A stretch of 64,000 nucleotides of DNA, taken from positions 1 to 64,000 of the forward strand of contig NZ_JAJJPA010000026.1 in NCBI RefSeq assembly GCF_020907985.1. Reading direction: 5' to 3'. The first letter of the stretch is position 1. Each line of letters begins with the position of its first letter. The notes under the pieces are model-generated. The model saw only the letters and a list, made by a program, of their open reading frames with translations, searched no databases and was not told where the DNA came from. Position numbers and translations under genes: made by a program. Source of the stretch: Kitasatospora humi (GTDB taxonomy: Bacteria; Actinomycetota; Actinomycetes; Streptomycetales; Streptomycetaceae). Positions 40,704 to 48,847 of the stretch are shown piece by piece.

Positions 40704-40786
40704 TGCGCCCAGCCCACGGGCGTGGAACCGCCGAGGCGGCACCCACGGGCCGGCCTCCGGTCCACGATCACCACCGGTGACCGCCC

Positions 40787-40840
40787 TAGGCCATATGAGT
40801 TACAGCTGCTACAGTTCTTCGTGTCCGAGAGGGCAGAGAG
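40787..40840 (+). promoter_or_regulatory. Divergent promoter cassette (27)
   Basis: GAGTTACAGCTGC precedes TACAGT (40810-40815), then TCTTCGTGTCCGAGAGGG, resembling the start of the cassette leader with GTG in place of ATG. There is no TGGCA loop and no TCAACCCG. It lies 64 bp before the start of 40879 and marks the right end of the array. Confidence 0.55.
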
Positions 40841-40878
40841 CTTCCAACCACCACGACCTGCATGAGAAGGAGAACGCG

Positions 40879-41610
40879 ATGATCCCCGCCGGCCGCACAC
40901 CCGCCACCGTGGAACGCGCCGCGGAGATTTTCGGGAAGAGTCTCAACTACTTCCAGAACCAGCGGCTCTGGGAGAAGCTGTTCCCGGCGACCATCAAGTC
41001 GTTCCATCGCGCCGGCACACAGCGGATTACCCGGATCTGGGACGAGGAGCAACTGCTCGCCCTGGCCGCCCAGCTGGAGCTCCCCTTCGACCAGCAGGAC
41101 ATCCCGGTGCTCCCGGTTGCCGACCCACAGCACCCGAAGCCCGAGGAGTACCAGGACGAGGACCTCCTCGACGTCGTCGAAGCATGGGAGGCGCTGCGCG
41201 AGGCGGGCTCCGAGCTCTCGCAGCGCGCCTGGAACACCTACATCTCGCGGGCCGATGACGCTCGCGAGACCAGCGGTCCGAAGCCCGACCTGGAGATCAA
41301 CGGCTCGCGGTACTGGTACCGCAAGACCGTCCTCGGCTGGGACAAGAAGCGGCTGGGCCGCGGCGAGAGCCCGAACGCCGGCCGGCCCAAGGGGTCCAAG
41401 GACACGACCGGGCCGCGGATTCGGCCGACGGCGATCGCCCGTCTGGCCGCGGCAGAGGACCTGCTACAGCGCCTGCCCGACCTGTCCCAGGCCGAGATGG
41501 TCAAGACCATCGCGTCGACGCAGAACGTCTCCGACCGCCAGGCGTTGCGGATTCTGAAGGAGGCCCGGGCCAACCTCGGCCTGGAGGAACCGAGCTCGAA
41601 GAAGAAGTAG
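40879..41610 (+). CDS. Probable DNA-binding protein, 243 aa
   Basis: ATG 40879 follows GAAGGAGAA. The N-terminus TPATVERAAEIFGKSLNYF looks like a helix-turn-helix start. An acidic middle (YQDEDLLDVVEAWEALRE) is followed by a basic KRLGRGESPNAGRPKGS linker and a C-terminal helical unit (LSQAEMVKTIASTQNVSDRQALRIL) that also resembles an HTH. It ends in a lysine tract. It may be a regulator of the region; the family is unassigned. Confidence 0.75.
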   Translation: MIPAGRTPATVERAAEIFGKSLNYFQNQRLWEKLFPATIKSFHRAGTQRITRIWDEEQLLALAAQLELPFDQQDIPVLPVADPQHPKPEEYQDEDLLDVVEAWEALREAGSELSQRAWNTYISRADDARETSGPKPDLEINGSRYWYRKTVLGWDKKRLGRGESPNAGRPKGSKDTTGPRIRPTAIARLAAAEDLLQRLPDLSQAEMVKTIASTQNVSDRQALRILKEARANLGLEEPSSKKK

Positions 41611-41718
41611 CAGCCCTAGAGCTTGCCCTCCGGCGCCGGCCGGCCCGGCTCCGGGTCGAGTAGCCGGGCACCGCCTGGCGACGGTGAACTAACCGGTTTC
41701 GAGCTGGAGGAGGCCCTT

Positions 41719-42148
41719 ATGGCCATCCCCGCTGACCGGTGCCCGGCCGAGAAGGCCATGTACAACTACTACTGCGGCAACAAGGGCACCACGCTCCCCA
41801 AGCCGGATCGGACCATCTGCGGCAAGGACCACTGGTTCCGCTCCACCATCGACGACTGGAACCGCAACGGCCGCCTGGCCCGCAGCCAGGTCAGGACCGT
41901 AGCCGGGCGCAAGCCGGGCTCCACCGGCGGTTGGACCTCGCGCAGCGAGCGCAACCTCGCGGCCGCCAAGCGCCGCCGGCAGACACTGGCGCTGCGCGAG
42001 CAGGACCCGTCGATGCCCCATCGCGAAGATCCCCGACACCCTCGGTATCTCCGAGCGCCGGGCCTCCTACTACCTGTCGGCCACGACCGAGCCCTCCTGT
42101 CCCACCCAGGAGTGGGCGCAGCGGATGAAGCTCGCGGCCCAGGAGTAA
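41719..42148 (+). pseudogene. Frameshifted HTH protein gene
   Basis: ATG 41719 follows GGAGGAGG. The first 98 codons are sound (YNYYCGNKGTTLPKPDRTIC, then SERNLAAAKRRRQTLAL). Near 42015-42025 the reading moves to another frame with an HTH-like IPDTLGISERRASYYLSATT and a stop at 42146-42148. The original frame instead runs on as meaningless sequence into the downstream relaxation gene. Probably one base gained or lost. Confidence 0.7.
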
Positions 42149-42370
42149 AGGCGACCCCGGAGAGCACCGGTCCCCAGCTCGCGGAGAAGCTCGGCATCTC
42201 CGAGACCACCGCCAGGGTCTACCTGGCGACCCAGCGTCGCACCACCGAGCTGCTCAGCACCAACCGGCGATCACGGACAAGGAGATCGCCGAGGAACTCG
42301 GTGTCCTGCAGGAGACCGTGGCGCGTACCGCGCCGACCTCGCGAAGTAGTGCGACAAGTCGAGGACCTGA
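42149..42370 (+). pseudogene. HTH gene remnants
   Basis: Two further HTH-like fragments lie here in different frames without start codons: QLAEKLGISETTARVYLAT (about 42178-42234) and ITDKEIAEELGVLQETVAR (about 42267-42325). Both resemble the LGISERRASYYL helix pair of the preceding broken gene, which suggests tandem duplication followed by decay. Confidence 0.6.
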
Positions 42371-42375
42371 GCGGG

Positions 42376-42588
42376 CATCAAGGAAGGAGAGAGGCCGAAA
42401 TGGCTACAAAGCCGCAGGTCAGCAAGGCTTCCAGGAAAACCTTGACGTCGCTTGACGGCCACCTTGATGCACCGTCGCATGCTGGCGGCCGAACCTTGAT
42501 GCCGGGCGTTACGGACTCGTTGTCCGCAGCAGGCGGGCGCGTCAAGGAATCCGTCAAGGTGTGCGGGGTTCAGTGGGGCGACCTTGAA
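42376..42588. repeat. CATCAAGGT-type site cluster, copy B
   Basis: At least six copies of (C)RTCAAGG(T/A) occur in both orientations: 42376-42384, 42439-42446 (reverse), 42461-42469 (reverse), 42493-42501 (reverse), 42541-42548, 42553-42560 and 42581-42588 (reverse). The segment GTCAAGGTGTGCGGGGTT matches the end of the large iteron cluster near 54453-54470. GC3 across this stretch is lower than in real genes, arguing that it is a cis site rather than coding. Confidence 0.75.
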
Positions 42589-42609
42589 CTGCGTTCCTGG
42601 AAGGCTCCT

Positions 42610-43536
42610 GTGACAACGGACACCCCCGCGCCGGCCGGCCGGTTCCACTACCTCGCCCTGTCCTCGCTCTACCTGCACCGCTCGGCCACCACTGACCAGC
42701 TCAAGCAGCTGGCGGCTCCCGACACCGACATCAGCAAGGTCCGCGGGTGGCTGCGCGACCTTCGCGAGCACGGCTTGATTGACTTCACCGACATCTCCGA
42801 GCCCCGCAACGCCCATCTCTTCTTCCTCACCGAGCTGGGGCGCGCGACCGCGGCGAGGATGCCCGAGGTGGCCGACCGGCCCAGCCCGCTGCAGAACTTC
42901 GGTGCCGCTGGCACGCGGATCCTGCTGCCGCACACCCAGGCCGTGCTCCGCACCCACCTCGCGTTCCTGCAGGACGCCCGCGAGCGCGGCGACGGGTACG
43001 GCCCGCTGGACTGGACGCCCGAGATGTCGCACCGCTGGTCCGACAAGAAGGCGGACGAGGTCCGGGCGGATGCGTTGCTGCGGTACACCGCGCAGCGCGA
43101 CCGCGGCAGGGCCCACTACCGGGCTTTCCTGGAGATCGATCGCGCGACCTACAACAGCGAGCGGCTCGCCGCCAAGCTGGTCTCCTACGCGCGGTTCTTC
43201 GAGCTCACCCCTGCCTCGGCCGGCCGGCGCGGCACCATCGAGGCCACGCAGTCGGCACTGCCGGTTTGGCAGGACTTCTACCCGAAGTTCCCTCGGCTGC
43301 TGTTCGTCCTTGAGCACGAATCCCGCACCACCATGCTCAACCGCATCGAGGACCTGCAGATTGCGGCGGCCGAGAACCGACGAGTTGCCGCCATGCTCAA
43401 GGAGGTCAAGGCCGGCGCCGCACTGCTCCAAGACATCGTCGCCACCAAGGCCAATCCCGCCGCCCGCCCTTCGGCGCCGGTGTGGACCTCCCTCAGCGAC
43501 CCCGACCGGTCAGCCTGCAGCTGGATGGATCTCTAG
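42610..43536 (+). CDS. Replication-relaxation family protein, 308 aa
   Basis: GTG 42610 follows GGAAGG. An upstream ATG 42400 with a strong AGGAAGGAGAG would add 70 residues encoded by the repeat cluster, but their codon use is atypical. An N-terminal winged helix (LSSLYLHRSATTDQLKQL, then VRGWLRDLREHGLI) is followed by the family-typical HYRAFLEIDRATYNSERLA, a KLVSYARFFEL segment and a YPKFPRLLFVLEHES strand. These proteins occur with actinobacterial plasmids and ICEs and are named for replication or DNA relaxation roles. The adjacent site cluster suggests a DNA target. Confidence 0.78.
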   Translation: MTTDTPAPAGRFHYLALSSLYLHRSATTDQLKQLAAPDTDISKVRGWLRDLREHGLIDFTDISEPRNAHLFFLTELGRATAARMPEVADRPSPLQNFGAAGTRILLPHTQAVLRTHLAFLQDARERGDGYGPLDWTPEMSHRWSDKKADEVRADALLRYTAQRDRGRAHYRAFLEIDRATYNSERLAAKLVSYARFFELTPASAGRRGTIEATQSALPVWQDFYPKFPRLLFVLEHESRTTMLNRIEDLQIAAAENRRVAAMLKEVKAGAALLQDIVATKANPAARPSAPVWTSLSDPDRSACSWMDL

Positions 43537-43579
43537 TCACGCCCCCGGTTACCCCGCACACCACCCATGAGGAGCACCC

Positions 43580-44013
43580 GTGCCTACCGCACTTCAGATC
43601 GACCCGAACGGCACCATTGAGACGATCACCCTGCCGACGACCACCATCACGCGATCACCGCCCGGCTGTCGGGCAGCCCCGCACCCGGTTGCTACCACCG
43701 CCGCGCGGTGATGTGGGCTCACGACAACGGTATCCAGCAGGGCCTGCCGCCGAACTTCCTCGCCACCGCAGTGGCCTGCGCCTGGCGCGGCATGGACATC
43801 ACCTACGACTCCACCTACTTCCTGCCGGGCCGGGTCATCGTCACCGGACAGGACAGCTACGGCGAGCTGGTCACTCTGGAGGATCTGCTCGCCGTTCAGG
43901 CCCACGCGGTCGCGGACGCCGTCAGGGACGCCCTCATGGCGGGCAACGCCTCCTGGAGCGAGGTCCTCCAGTTGGCTTCGACAGCGCTCGCCCGAGACGA
44001 GAGCGCGAGCTGA
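43580..44013 (+). pseudogene. Hypothetical gene with early frameshift
   Basis: GAGGAG and GTG 43580 start MPTALQIDPNGTIETITL. Near 43640-43650 the protein-like reading switches frame to HHHAITARLSGSPAPGCYH and continues through MWAHDNGIQQGLPPNFLATA to the stop at 44013. ATG 43708 within the second frame would give a 101-aa protein without a ribosome binding site. The full product would be about 144 aa; unrecognised. Confidence 0.65.
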
Positions 44014-44035
44014 GCCAACGGCGCCCAACGTCGTC

Positions 44036-44075
44036 GGGGCCGCAGGAACCGGGAAGTACCGGTTCCTGCGGCCCC
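44036..44075. terminator. Bidirectional terminator
   Basis: A 17-bp perfect stem beginning GGGGCCGCAGGAACCGG with a 6-nt loop separates the convergent genes ending at 44013 (+) and 44093 (-). Confidence 0.85.
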
Positions 44076-44092
44076 GAGCCGTTGTGTGCGCG

Positions 44093-45058
44093 TCAGGACG
44101 TGGAGCCCGTGATCACGATAGGACTCTGCGCCCACCCCTCCAGGTGCACGAGTCCGTCTTCGGGCTTCGCGGCGGGCTTGAGTCCGGCGGTCCACCAAGC
44201 CAGCTTCGGGCGGTGGGCCCACCCCCAGTGGAGGATCAGCTTCTTCGCCGTCTCCACGAGACGTTCGGCGGCGATGCGGCTGCTGGTGGCCCACAGCGCG
44301 TCCGGGCGGACGTAGACGGCGTGCTCTCCGCTGACCAGCGCGAGCGTCGGTCCCCAGTACAACTCGCGGCCGGTCACCATGGCGACGGTGACCAGGTCGG
44401 GGCGGTGGGTCGCCATGTACGCCCACAGGTCCCCCCACTGGTTCCCCGTCAGAATGGGCACGGTGCTGAAGTACCGGGCGGCGGGGTCGGCCGCGGGCAA
44501 TGGCGGGCGGCTGGCCGGGGTGGAGCCGCCATCGGGGTAGAACGGGCCGGCCACCGGTTCGGGCCAGCCGTCCTCGCCGAGGTCGATCAGTCTCGCCCGC
44601 AAGCTGCCTTCGCGGCGGTTCCGGACGACCACCCACGGGTGGCGGCCGCCGAGGGCGTAGGGCACGACGAGAGCACCGCGGCCGGCCAACTGGGCCAGCC
44701 ACGACTGCGGAAGCCCCCGGACGGCGACGCTGGAAACGATCAGGTCGTACGGGGCGGCGTCCGGACGGCCATCGGCGAGGTCGCCTACCTGTACATCCGC
44801 CAGGCCAAGGTTCCGGCCGCGCGGTCCCAGCGGTGCCCGGACGCTCTCAACACCGGCCAGGTCCTTCTGGACCGACAGCAGCGCCGCGTCGCCGATCAGG
44901 GCGCAGAGCTGGCGGGTGAGTTCGCTGTTGGCGCCGATCTGAAGGACGCGGCAGCCGGAGCAGATCTGCCGGGTGACGGACTCGGGCAGGGTGCCGTCGG
45001 CACGGGCGGGCGCCGGCGCGGAGGCTTGGGGCCCCACGGCGGGAAGGGGTTGGCTCAC
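44093..45058 (-). CDS. PIMT-like SAM methyltransferase, 321 aa
   Basis: GTG 45058 overlaps the upstream stop as GTGA. Residues 30-130 resemble protein-isoaspartate methyltransferase: CRVLQIGANSELTRQLCAL (a motif I variant lacking the usual GTGTGY), then LADVQVGDLADG and YDLIVSSVAVRGLPQSWLA, followed by LAGRGALVVPYALGG. The C-terminal 170 residues resemble the extra domain of actinobacterial PIMT-like enzymes found with regulatory or RiPP genes; no precursor peptide was seen. Last gene of a leftward operon. Confidence 0.72.
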   Translation of the reverse strand: MSQPLPAVGPQASAPAPARADGTLPESVTRQICSGCRVLQIGANSELTRQLCALIGDAALLSVQKDLAGVESVRAPLGPRGRNLGLADVQVGDLADGRPDAAPYDLIVSSVAVRGLPQSWLAQLAGRGALVVPYALGGRHPWVVVRNRREGSLRARLIDLGEDGWPEPVAGPFYPDGGSTPASRPPLPAADPAARYFSTVPILTGNQWGDLWAYMATHRPDLVTVAMVTGRELYWGPTLALVSGEHAVYVRPDALWATSSRIAAERLVETAKKLILHWGWAHRPKLAWWTAGLKPAAKPEDGLVHLEGWAQSPIVITGSTS

Positions 45059-45498
45059 GGTTCCTCGGTTCTGGTCGGGTCTTCCATGCAGGAAGGAGGT
45101 CGGGACGGGTGTCGGCTGCCGGTTCGGCGCGGGTGGGCGCGCCGGTGCAGGTCGAGTTCCTCCTCGCAGGCCGCCACCGTGGTCGGGTCGTGGCGAGCCC
45201 GGGCGCGCTGGCGGCGGACCGCGAGGGTTCGGCAGGTCTGGCAGTGCGAAGAGGCCAGGCGCGTCCAGGCGATCTCGCCGGTGCCTGGCCGGGACGGTTC
45301 GGCGCCGCGGCTGAGCGACGTGGCCGGTTGGTGAAAGAGGCGTCCGGTCTCCTCCCGGGTACGCCGGCGGATGTTCCAGGTGCCCATCCAGTGGGAGACC
45401 GCCCGCCTGCCGGTGCCCAGGTCGGCCGCGATGGCAGCCAGGGAGGTGCCGGCCTGGTAGGCGGTGTCGATCCGGTCCGTATAGGAGGAGCCGGTCAC
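45055..45498 (-). CDS. HTH protein, 147 aa
   Basis: GTG 45498 overlaps the upstream stop as GTGA. Residues 10-40 form a homeodomain/resolvase-type HTH (DTAYQAGTSLAAIAADLG, then RRAVSHWM). A CQTC pair near 85 and a basic, histidine-rich tail follow. Likely a DNA-binding regulator of the operon; the family is unassigned. Confidence 0.7.
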   Translation of the reverse strand: MTGSSYTDRIDTAYQAGTSLAAIAADLGTGRRAVSHWMGTWNIRRRTREETGRLFHQPATSLSRGAEPSRPGTGEIAWTRLASSHCQTCRTLAVRRQRARARHDPTTVAACEEELDLHRRAHPRRTGSRHPSRPPSCMEDPTRTEEP

Positions 45499-45881
45499 CG
45501 CTGCTGGCCGCCCAGCTCGCGGTCGCCGGTGCGCGCGGACCACCGTTGCGCGGCGGTCGTCCCGGGTCGGCGTAGCTGGCCGCGCCGCTCCCCGTCCGAT
45601 CGCCGGCCGGTGCGCAACAGGGAGTGTGGGGTGGTGAGGGCCACGGTCACGGTGACCGTGGCCTGCGCGGTCCTCCGGACCCGTCGAAGCTGCTGGCCGA
45701 GGTTGAGCGTGAAGCAGGCGCTATGGAAGGCCTGGGTGTCCAGGCTTCCGACCCAGTTGTGCCGCAGCAGGTGGCGCAGGGCTTGGCCGGCGCTGCCGTG
45801 ATAGCTGACCGAACGGTGCAGGGTGAACCGTCCGTCGATCCGCTCAATGCGGGTACGGGTGGCCGTGAAGGGGTCGAGCAT
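45495..45881 (-). CDS. Hypothetical protein, 128 aa
   Basis: ATG 45881 is chosen for the protein-like beginning MLDPFTATRTRIERIDGRF. Residues 25-80 include SYHGSAGQALRHLLRHNW and a helix FHSACFTLNLGQQLRRV. The C-terminus is arginine-rich. It is coupled to 45055 by GTGA. Unrecognised. Confidence 0.65.
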   Translation of the reverse strand: MLDPFTATRTRIERIDGRFTLHRSVSYHGSAGQALRHLLRHNWVGSLDTQAFHSACFTLNLGQQLRRVRRTAQATVTVTVALTTPHSLLRTGRRSDGERRGQLRRPGTTAAQRWSARTGDRELGGQQR

Positions 45882-45948
45882 GGGGTCCTCGATCAGGCGG
45901 CGAAGGTGACGGTGGTGCCGACGGGAAGGTGTTGCGGCCGTGGTGGGT

Positions 45949-46566
45949 TCAGCCGGCGCCCGGGAGGGGCGGGGGCCATTGCTGCGGCAGGCGGGCCGGG
46001 TGGGCGCGGCCGGAGCCGGTGGTTTGGTCGAACAGGATGTTGTGCAGCCAGCGGGCGGAGGAGAGCGTGCCGTTGGCGGCAAGCAGGTGCGCCCACCGCA
46101 CGGAGGCGGCGCTGAGGCCATCTCCGGTGCTCGGCGTTGGGGAGGGCATCTCTATCGAGGTCCCGGTGGGCAGCAGGCGGGCTTGCGGGTGCGGCTCGCC
46201 CCACCAGGTCTCGGCGTTGGGTGTGGTGAGCCAGTAGGTCTGCTCGGTCCTGGTGTCGTAGAGCACCGGGCCGACACGATGAGGCGCGTGCCCGCGCAGA
46301 AGGGCGTCGAGCAGGGGCAGGCCGGTGCCAGCGGCGAGCTGGACGGCGTTCCAGCCGATCCCGGTCGGGACGGGCACGAGCAGATTGGGATCGCCGGCCC
46401 AGCTGAGGGCCGTCCGGGCGCCCTGGCCGGGGCCGAGGGTATCGGCCAGCCATCGTGCTGGCGCCATGGCGGCCGCGCGTTCCGTGTTCGGGAATCGCTG
46501 GTTGGCCTTCAACGTCCTGCTCGCCTGCTTCGGGTCGGGGTCGGTTACGAGTGCCAGGTGGACCAC
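45949..46566 (-). CDS. Hypothetical protein, 205 aa
   Basis: GTG 46566 has no clear ribosome binding site, and the gene lies 24 bp after the HATPase gene. The pattern VPVPTGIGWNAVQLAAGTGLP, then GPVLYDTRTEQTYWLTTP and a later LPTGTSIEMP resembles the small domain seen in the first gene of this operon (47064) and in primase-associated proteins of Streptomyces; the role is unknown. The C-terminal 60 residues are helical. Confidence 0.62.
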   Translation of the reverse strand: MVHLALVTDPDPKQASRTLKANQRFPNTERAAAMAPARWLADTLGPGQGARTALSWAGDPNLLVPVPTGIGWNAVQLAAGTGLPLLDALLRGHAPHRVGPVLYDTRTEQTYWLTTPNAETWWGEPHPQARLLPTGTSIEMPSPTPSTGDGLSAASVRWAHLLAANGTLSSARWLHNILFDQTTGSGRAHPARLPQQWPPPLPGAG

Positions 46567-46590
46567 GCGGTCGCGAGTGGCCCGGCTTGG

Positions 46591-47067
46591 TCAGATGGCC
46601 GCGGCCGGGCTGGTGCTGACGAGGGGGCAGTACACCCAGACGCACTTGCCATTGGGGACTGGCGTTGAGCCCCACCGGTCGCCGCTGATACGGTGCACGA
46701 TGCCGAGCCCGAGGCCGCCGTCCTCCTGGCCCGGGGCGGCCGGGTTCACCTTCGGCTCGCGGTTGCTGGCGTCGAAGACGACGAGCAGGACTTCGTCGGC
46801 CTCAGGGTCCACCTGGACGTGCAGCGTCATCGCGCTCAACGCGCCGACGTGGCGCACCACGTTGCCGATGACCTCGCTGGCGACCAGCTCGACCCAGTCG
46901 AGGGCGTCAGCATCCACCGCGCGGCCCTGCGTCTCCAAGGCGTCGCGGCAGTGGGTGACGACGTCGGTGCGCAGCCGGGCCACGTCCCGCCCGGTCAGGT
47001 TCTCGCGGCGGTGGATCCAGGTGTGCGGGTGGCTCGGACGAGCGGCGAGCTGGACGGTGGGGGTCAT
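46591..47067 (-). CDS. HATPase (anti-sigma/RsbW-type) protein, 158 aa
   Basis: Start 47067 overlaps the upstream stop. A GHKL ATP-binding fold is recognisable: N-box VELVASEVIGNVVRHVG (about 61-77), G1-like LLVVFDASNREPKV, G2-like GGLGLGIVHRISGDRWG, and a closing GKCVWVYCPL. Stand-alone proteins like this are abundant in Streptomyces, often as anti-sigma or histidine-kinase-like regulators next to XRE/DUF397 pairs, which is the case here. Confidence 0.8.
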   Translation of the reverse strand: MTPTVQLAARPSHPHTWIHRRENLTGRDVARLRTDVVTHCRDALETQGRAVDADALDWVELVASEVIGNVVRHVGALSAMTLHVQVDPEADEVLLVVFDASNREPKVNPAAPGQEDGGLGLGIVHRISGDRWGSTPVPNGKCVWVYCPLVSTSPAAAI

Positions 47068-47720
47068 GACGCCTCCGCGGTGCTGGGCTGCCGCCGGACG
47101 AAGGCGGCGAAGTTGGCCGGCGCGGTTGGCCGGGCGTTGGGACGGTTCTGCGGGCGGGGCCGGTCGTTCCGCTTGTCGATCGCCTGGAACGCGGTGCTCA
47201 ACGCAGCGGCGAGCCGTCCAGTGAAGGTGAGGGTGCCTGTGCCGTCCGGTTCGACCCACCATTTCGGGCCTTTGCGGTGGAGGAAGCCGGGTTGCGGGCA
47301 CAACAGGGGTTCGCTGCCGTCACCGAGGTGAGTGGTCAGGAGTTCGCCCCAGTTGAAGGGTCCGGTGGCCGTCGCGGCGATGCCGGTCAGGAGTACGCCC
47401 CACGGGTGGTGCAACGGCGGCACCAGGAAGGTCACGGACCTGCCGTCAGCCAAGACTGGCCCCGGCTTCGTGCCGTCAGCCAGTAGTAGCTGCAGTGCAC
47501 TCTCGCCGAGCTCCGCCGGTACGCGGATCGCTTCCCAGTACCGGCGAGCGCCGGGGTGGATCGGAGCCAGGCCGTGAGGTATCCGCCAGGCCGCCACGCA
47601 GGAGGCGAGGTTCTCCTGCTCACTGAGGAGCCACTGTGCGCCGGGGTTCGGCTGGAAGATCGGGGCCGGCCCGGGCGAAAGCGGGGCGGGCGCCTGCGGC
47701 AGCTGTGTTGTGGGGTGCAC
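47064..47720 (-). CDS. Hypothetical protein, 218 aa
   Basis: GTG 47720 is preferred (GGAGAG 5 bp upstream) over 47765. Residues 60-130 read IRVPAELGESALQLLLADG, then GPVLADGRSVTFLVPPL, a pattern shared with 45949. The C-terminal 60 residues are basic and proline-rich. It is the first gene of the leftward operon, divergent from the XRE gene across an inverted-repeat operator. Unrecognised. Confidence 0.65.
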   Translation of the reverse strand: MHPTTQLPQAPAPLSPGPAPIFQPNPGAQWLLSEQENLASCVAAWRIPHGLAPIHPGARRYWEAIRVPAELGESALQLLLADGTKPGPVLADGRSVTFLVPPLHHPWGVLLTGIAATATGPFNWGELLTTHLGDGSEPLLCPQPGFLHRKGPKWWVEPDGTGTLTFTGRLAAALSTAFQAIDKRNDRPRPQNRPNARPTAPANFAAFVRRQPSTAEAS

Positions 47721-47818
47721 GGGCTCTCCAGCCGTCGCGGACTCGGTCAGGCATGACAGCAGCACAGATCGCCCTTGGCGATCATGTGATCACTCAAAGC
47801 AAGCACAACCAACTGTCC

Positions 47819-47863
47819 TCGCGAAATCGCGACTCGTCAACTGTGCCAGTCGCGATTTCGCGA
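47819..47863. promoter_or_regulatory. 16-bp inverted-repeat operator
   Basis: TCGCGAAATCGCGACT (47819-47834) and its exact inverse complement (47848-47863) are separated by 13 bp. Each arm itself contains two palindromic TCGCGA hexamers. It lies between the divergent genes at 47720 (-) and 47996 (+) and is a likely binding site for the XRE regulator or another operon regulator. Confidence 0.8.
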
Positions 47864-47995
47864 CCTTATGCTGAATCAAACGTCGCATCTGCGGCCGATC
47901 GTGACGGGCCGTCATAGCTGCAATCGACCATGCCTATCCGGCCCCGCACCGGGACACGGCAGACTGTGACGCACACCTGCAGGAGGGACAGCACC

Positions 47996-48820
47996 GTGGC
48001 CACGAGCGATGCGACATATCGCCGCGCACGTTTCGGCGGAGGCCTGCGCCAGCTTCGCGAGCAGCGCAAGCTGACCCAGCGAGCCGTCGCCGCCGCGGCC
48101 GGCGTAGGCCCGGACAAGATCAACCGCGTCGAGTCGGGGCGGGTAGCCCTCGATGTGGAGCTGCTGCGCACACTGCTCGACATCTACGAGGTCCGGGACC
48201 ACGCGCTGCGTGTAGCGCTGGAAGCGATGGTCGAGAACCTCGCGCTGCCCGGCTGGTGGCAGACCTATGCGCTCGCTCCTGCCCTGCGCGACTTCCTCGG
48301 ACTGGAGCAGGACGCATCGGCGGTGTGGGCCTGGGAACCGCTGCTGGTGCACGGCCGCCTGCAGACCGAGCGCTACGCCGAACATCTGATGCTCTCGGGC
48401 GACGATGTGGTGCAAGGCGGCAAGGAGCGCGTGGCCTCGATGGTCACCGTCCGCATGAAGCGCCAGCGCGCGGTCACCAACAAGCTCACCGTCATCCTCG
48501 GCGCCGCCGCGCTGCAAACCGTCGTAGGCGGCCCCGATGTGATGCGGGAGCAGATCGCGCACCTGCTCACCCGTCAGGACGTTGAGCTGCGGATTCTCCC
48601 GCTGGGACGCCCCCACGTAGGGCTGGATGGCGCCTTCACACTCCTCGACTTCCCGGACGGCGGCCGACTCGCCGCTGTCGAGAACCTGGTCACCACCGCC
48701 TACATCGACGATCAGGACTCTCTTGACGTGTACGGCCGCGCTGCTGACCAGCTCACCAAGCTCGCGCTCGACCCGAGCGCGTCGCGGACCTTCCTCGAAG
48801 ATCACGTCCGCGCCCTGTAA
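47996..48820 (+). CDS. XRE-family regulator with DUF5753, 274 aa
   Basis: GTG 47996 follows AGGAGGGA. The N-terminal XRE HTH (LRQLREQRKLTQRAVAAAAG, about 17-36) precedes a DUF5753 domain with the typical WAWEPLLVHGRLQTERYAEHL and VRMKRQRAV. Such WhiJ/Scr1-like regulators act with DUF397 partners in Streptomyces development and mobile elements; the partner follows at 48848. Probably binds the operator at 47819-47863. Confidence 0.85.
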   Translation: MATSDATYRRARFGGGLRQLREQRKLTQRAVAAAAGVGPDKINRVESGRVALDVELLRTLLDIYEVRDHALRVALEAMVENLALPGWWQTYALAPALRDFLGLEQDASAVWAWEPLLVHGRLQTERYAEHLMLSGDDVVQGGKERVASMVTVRMKRQRAVTNKLTVILGAAALQTVVGGPDVMREQIAHLLTRQDVELRILPLGRPHVGLDGAFTLLDFPDGGRLAAVENLVTTAYIDDQDSLDVYGRAADQLTKLALDPSASRTFLEDHVRAL

Positions 48821-48847
48821 GACCAGCTCAACCCCGGAAGGACCGAC

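Noticed and set aside
756-40840. Integron-like gene cassettes with attC sites
   Set aside because: Hairpins sit 5' of genes within leaders, lack the GTTRRRY/RYYYAAC core pair, and no tyrosine integrase is in the window. Recombination between cassettes is still possible by homology.
42400-42609. 70-residue N-terminal extension of the replication-relaxation protein
   Set aside because: Codon third positions are unusually AT-rich and the stretch is the CATCAAGGT site cluster; kept only as an alternative start because of its good ribosome binding site.
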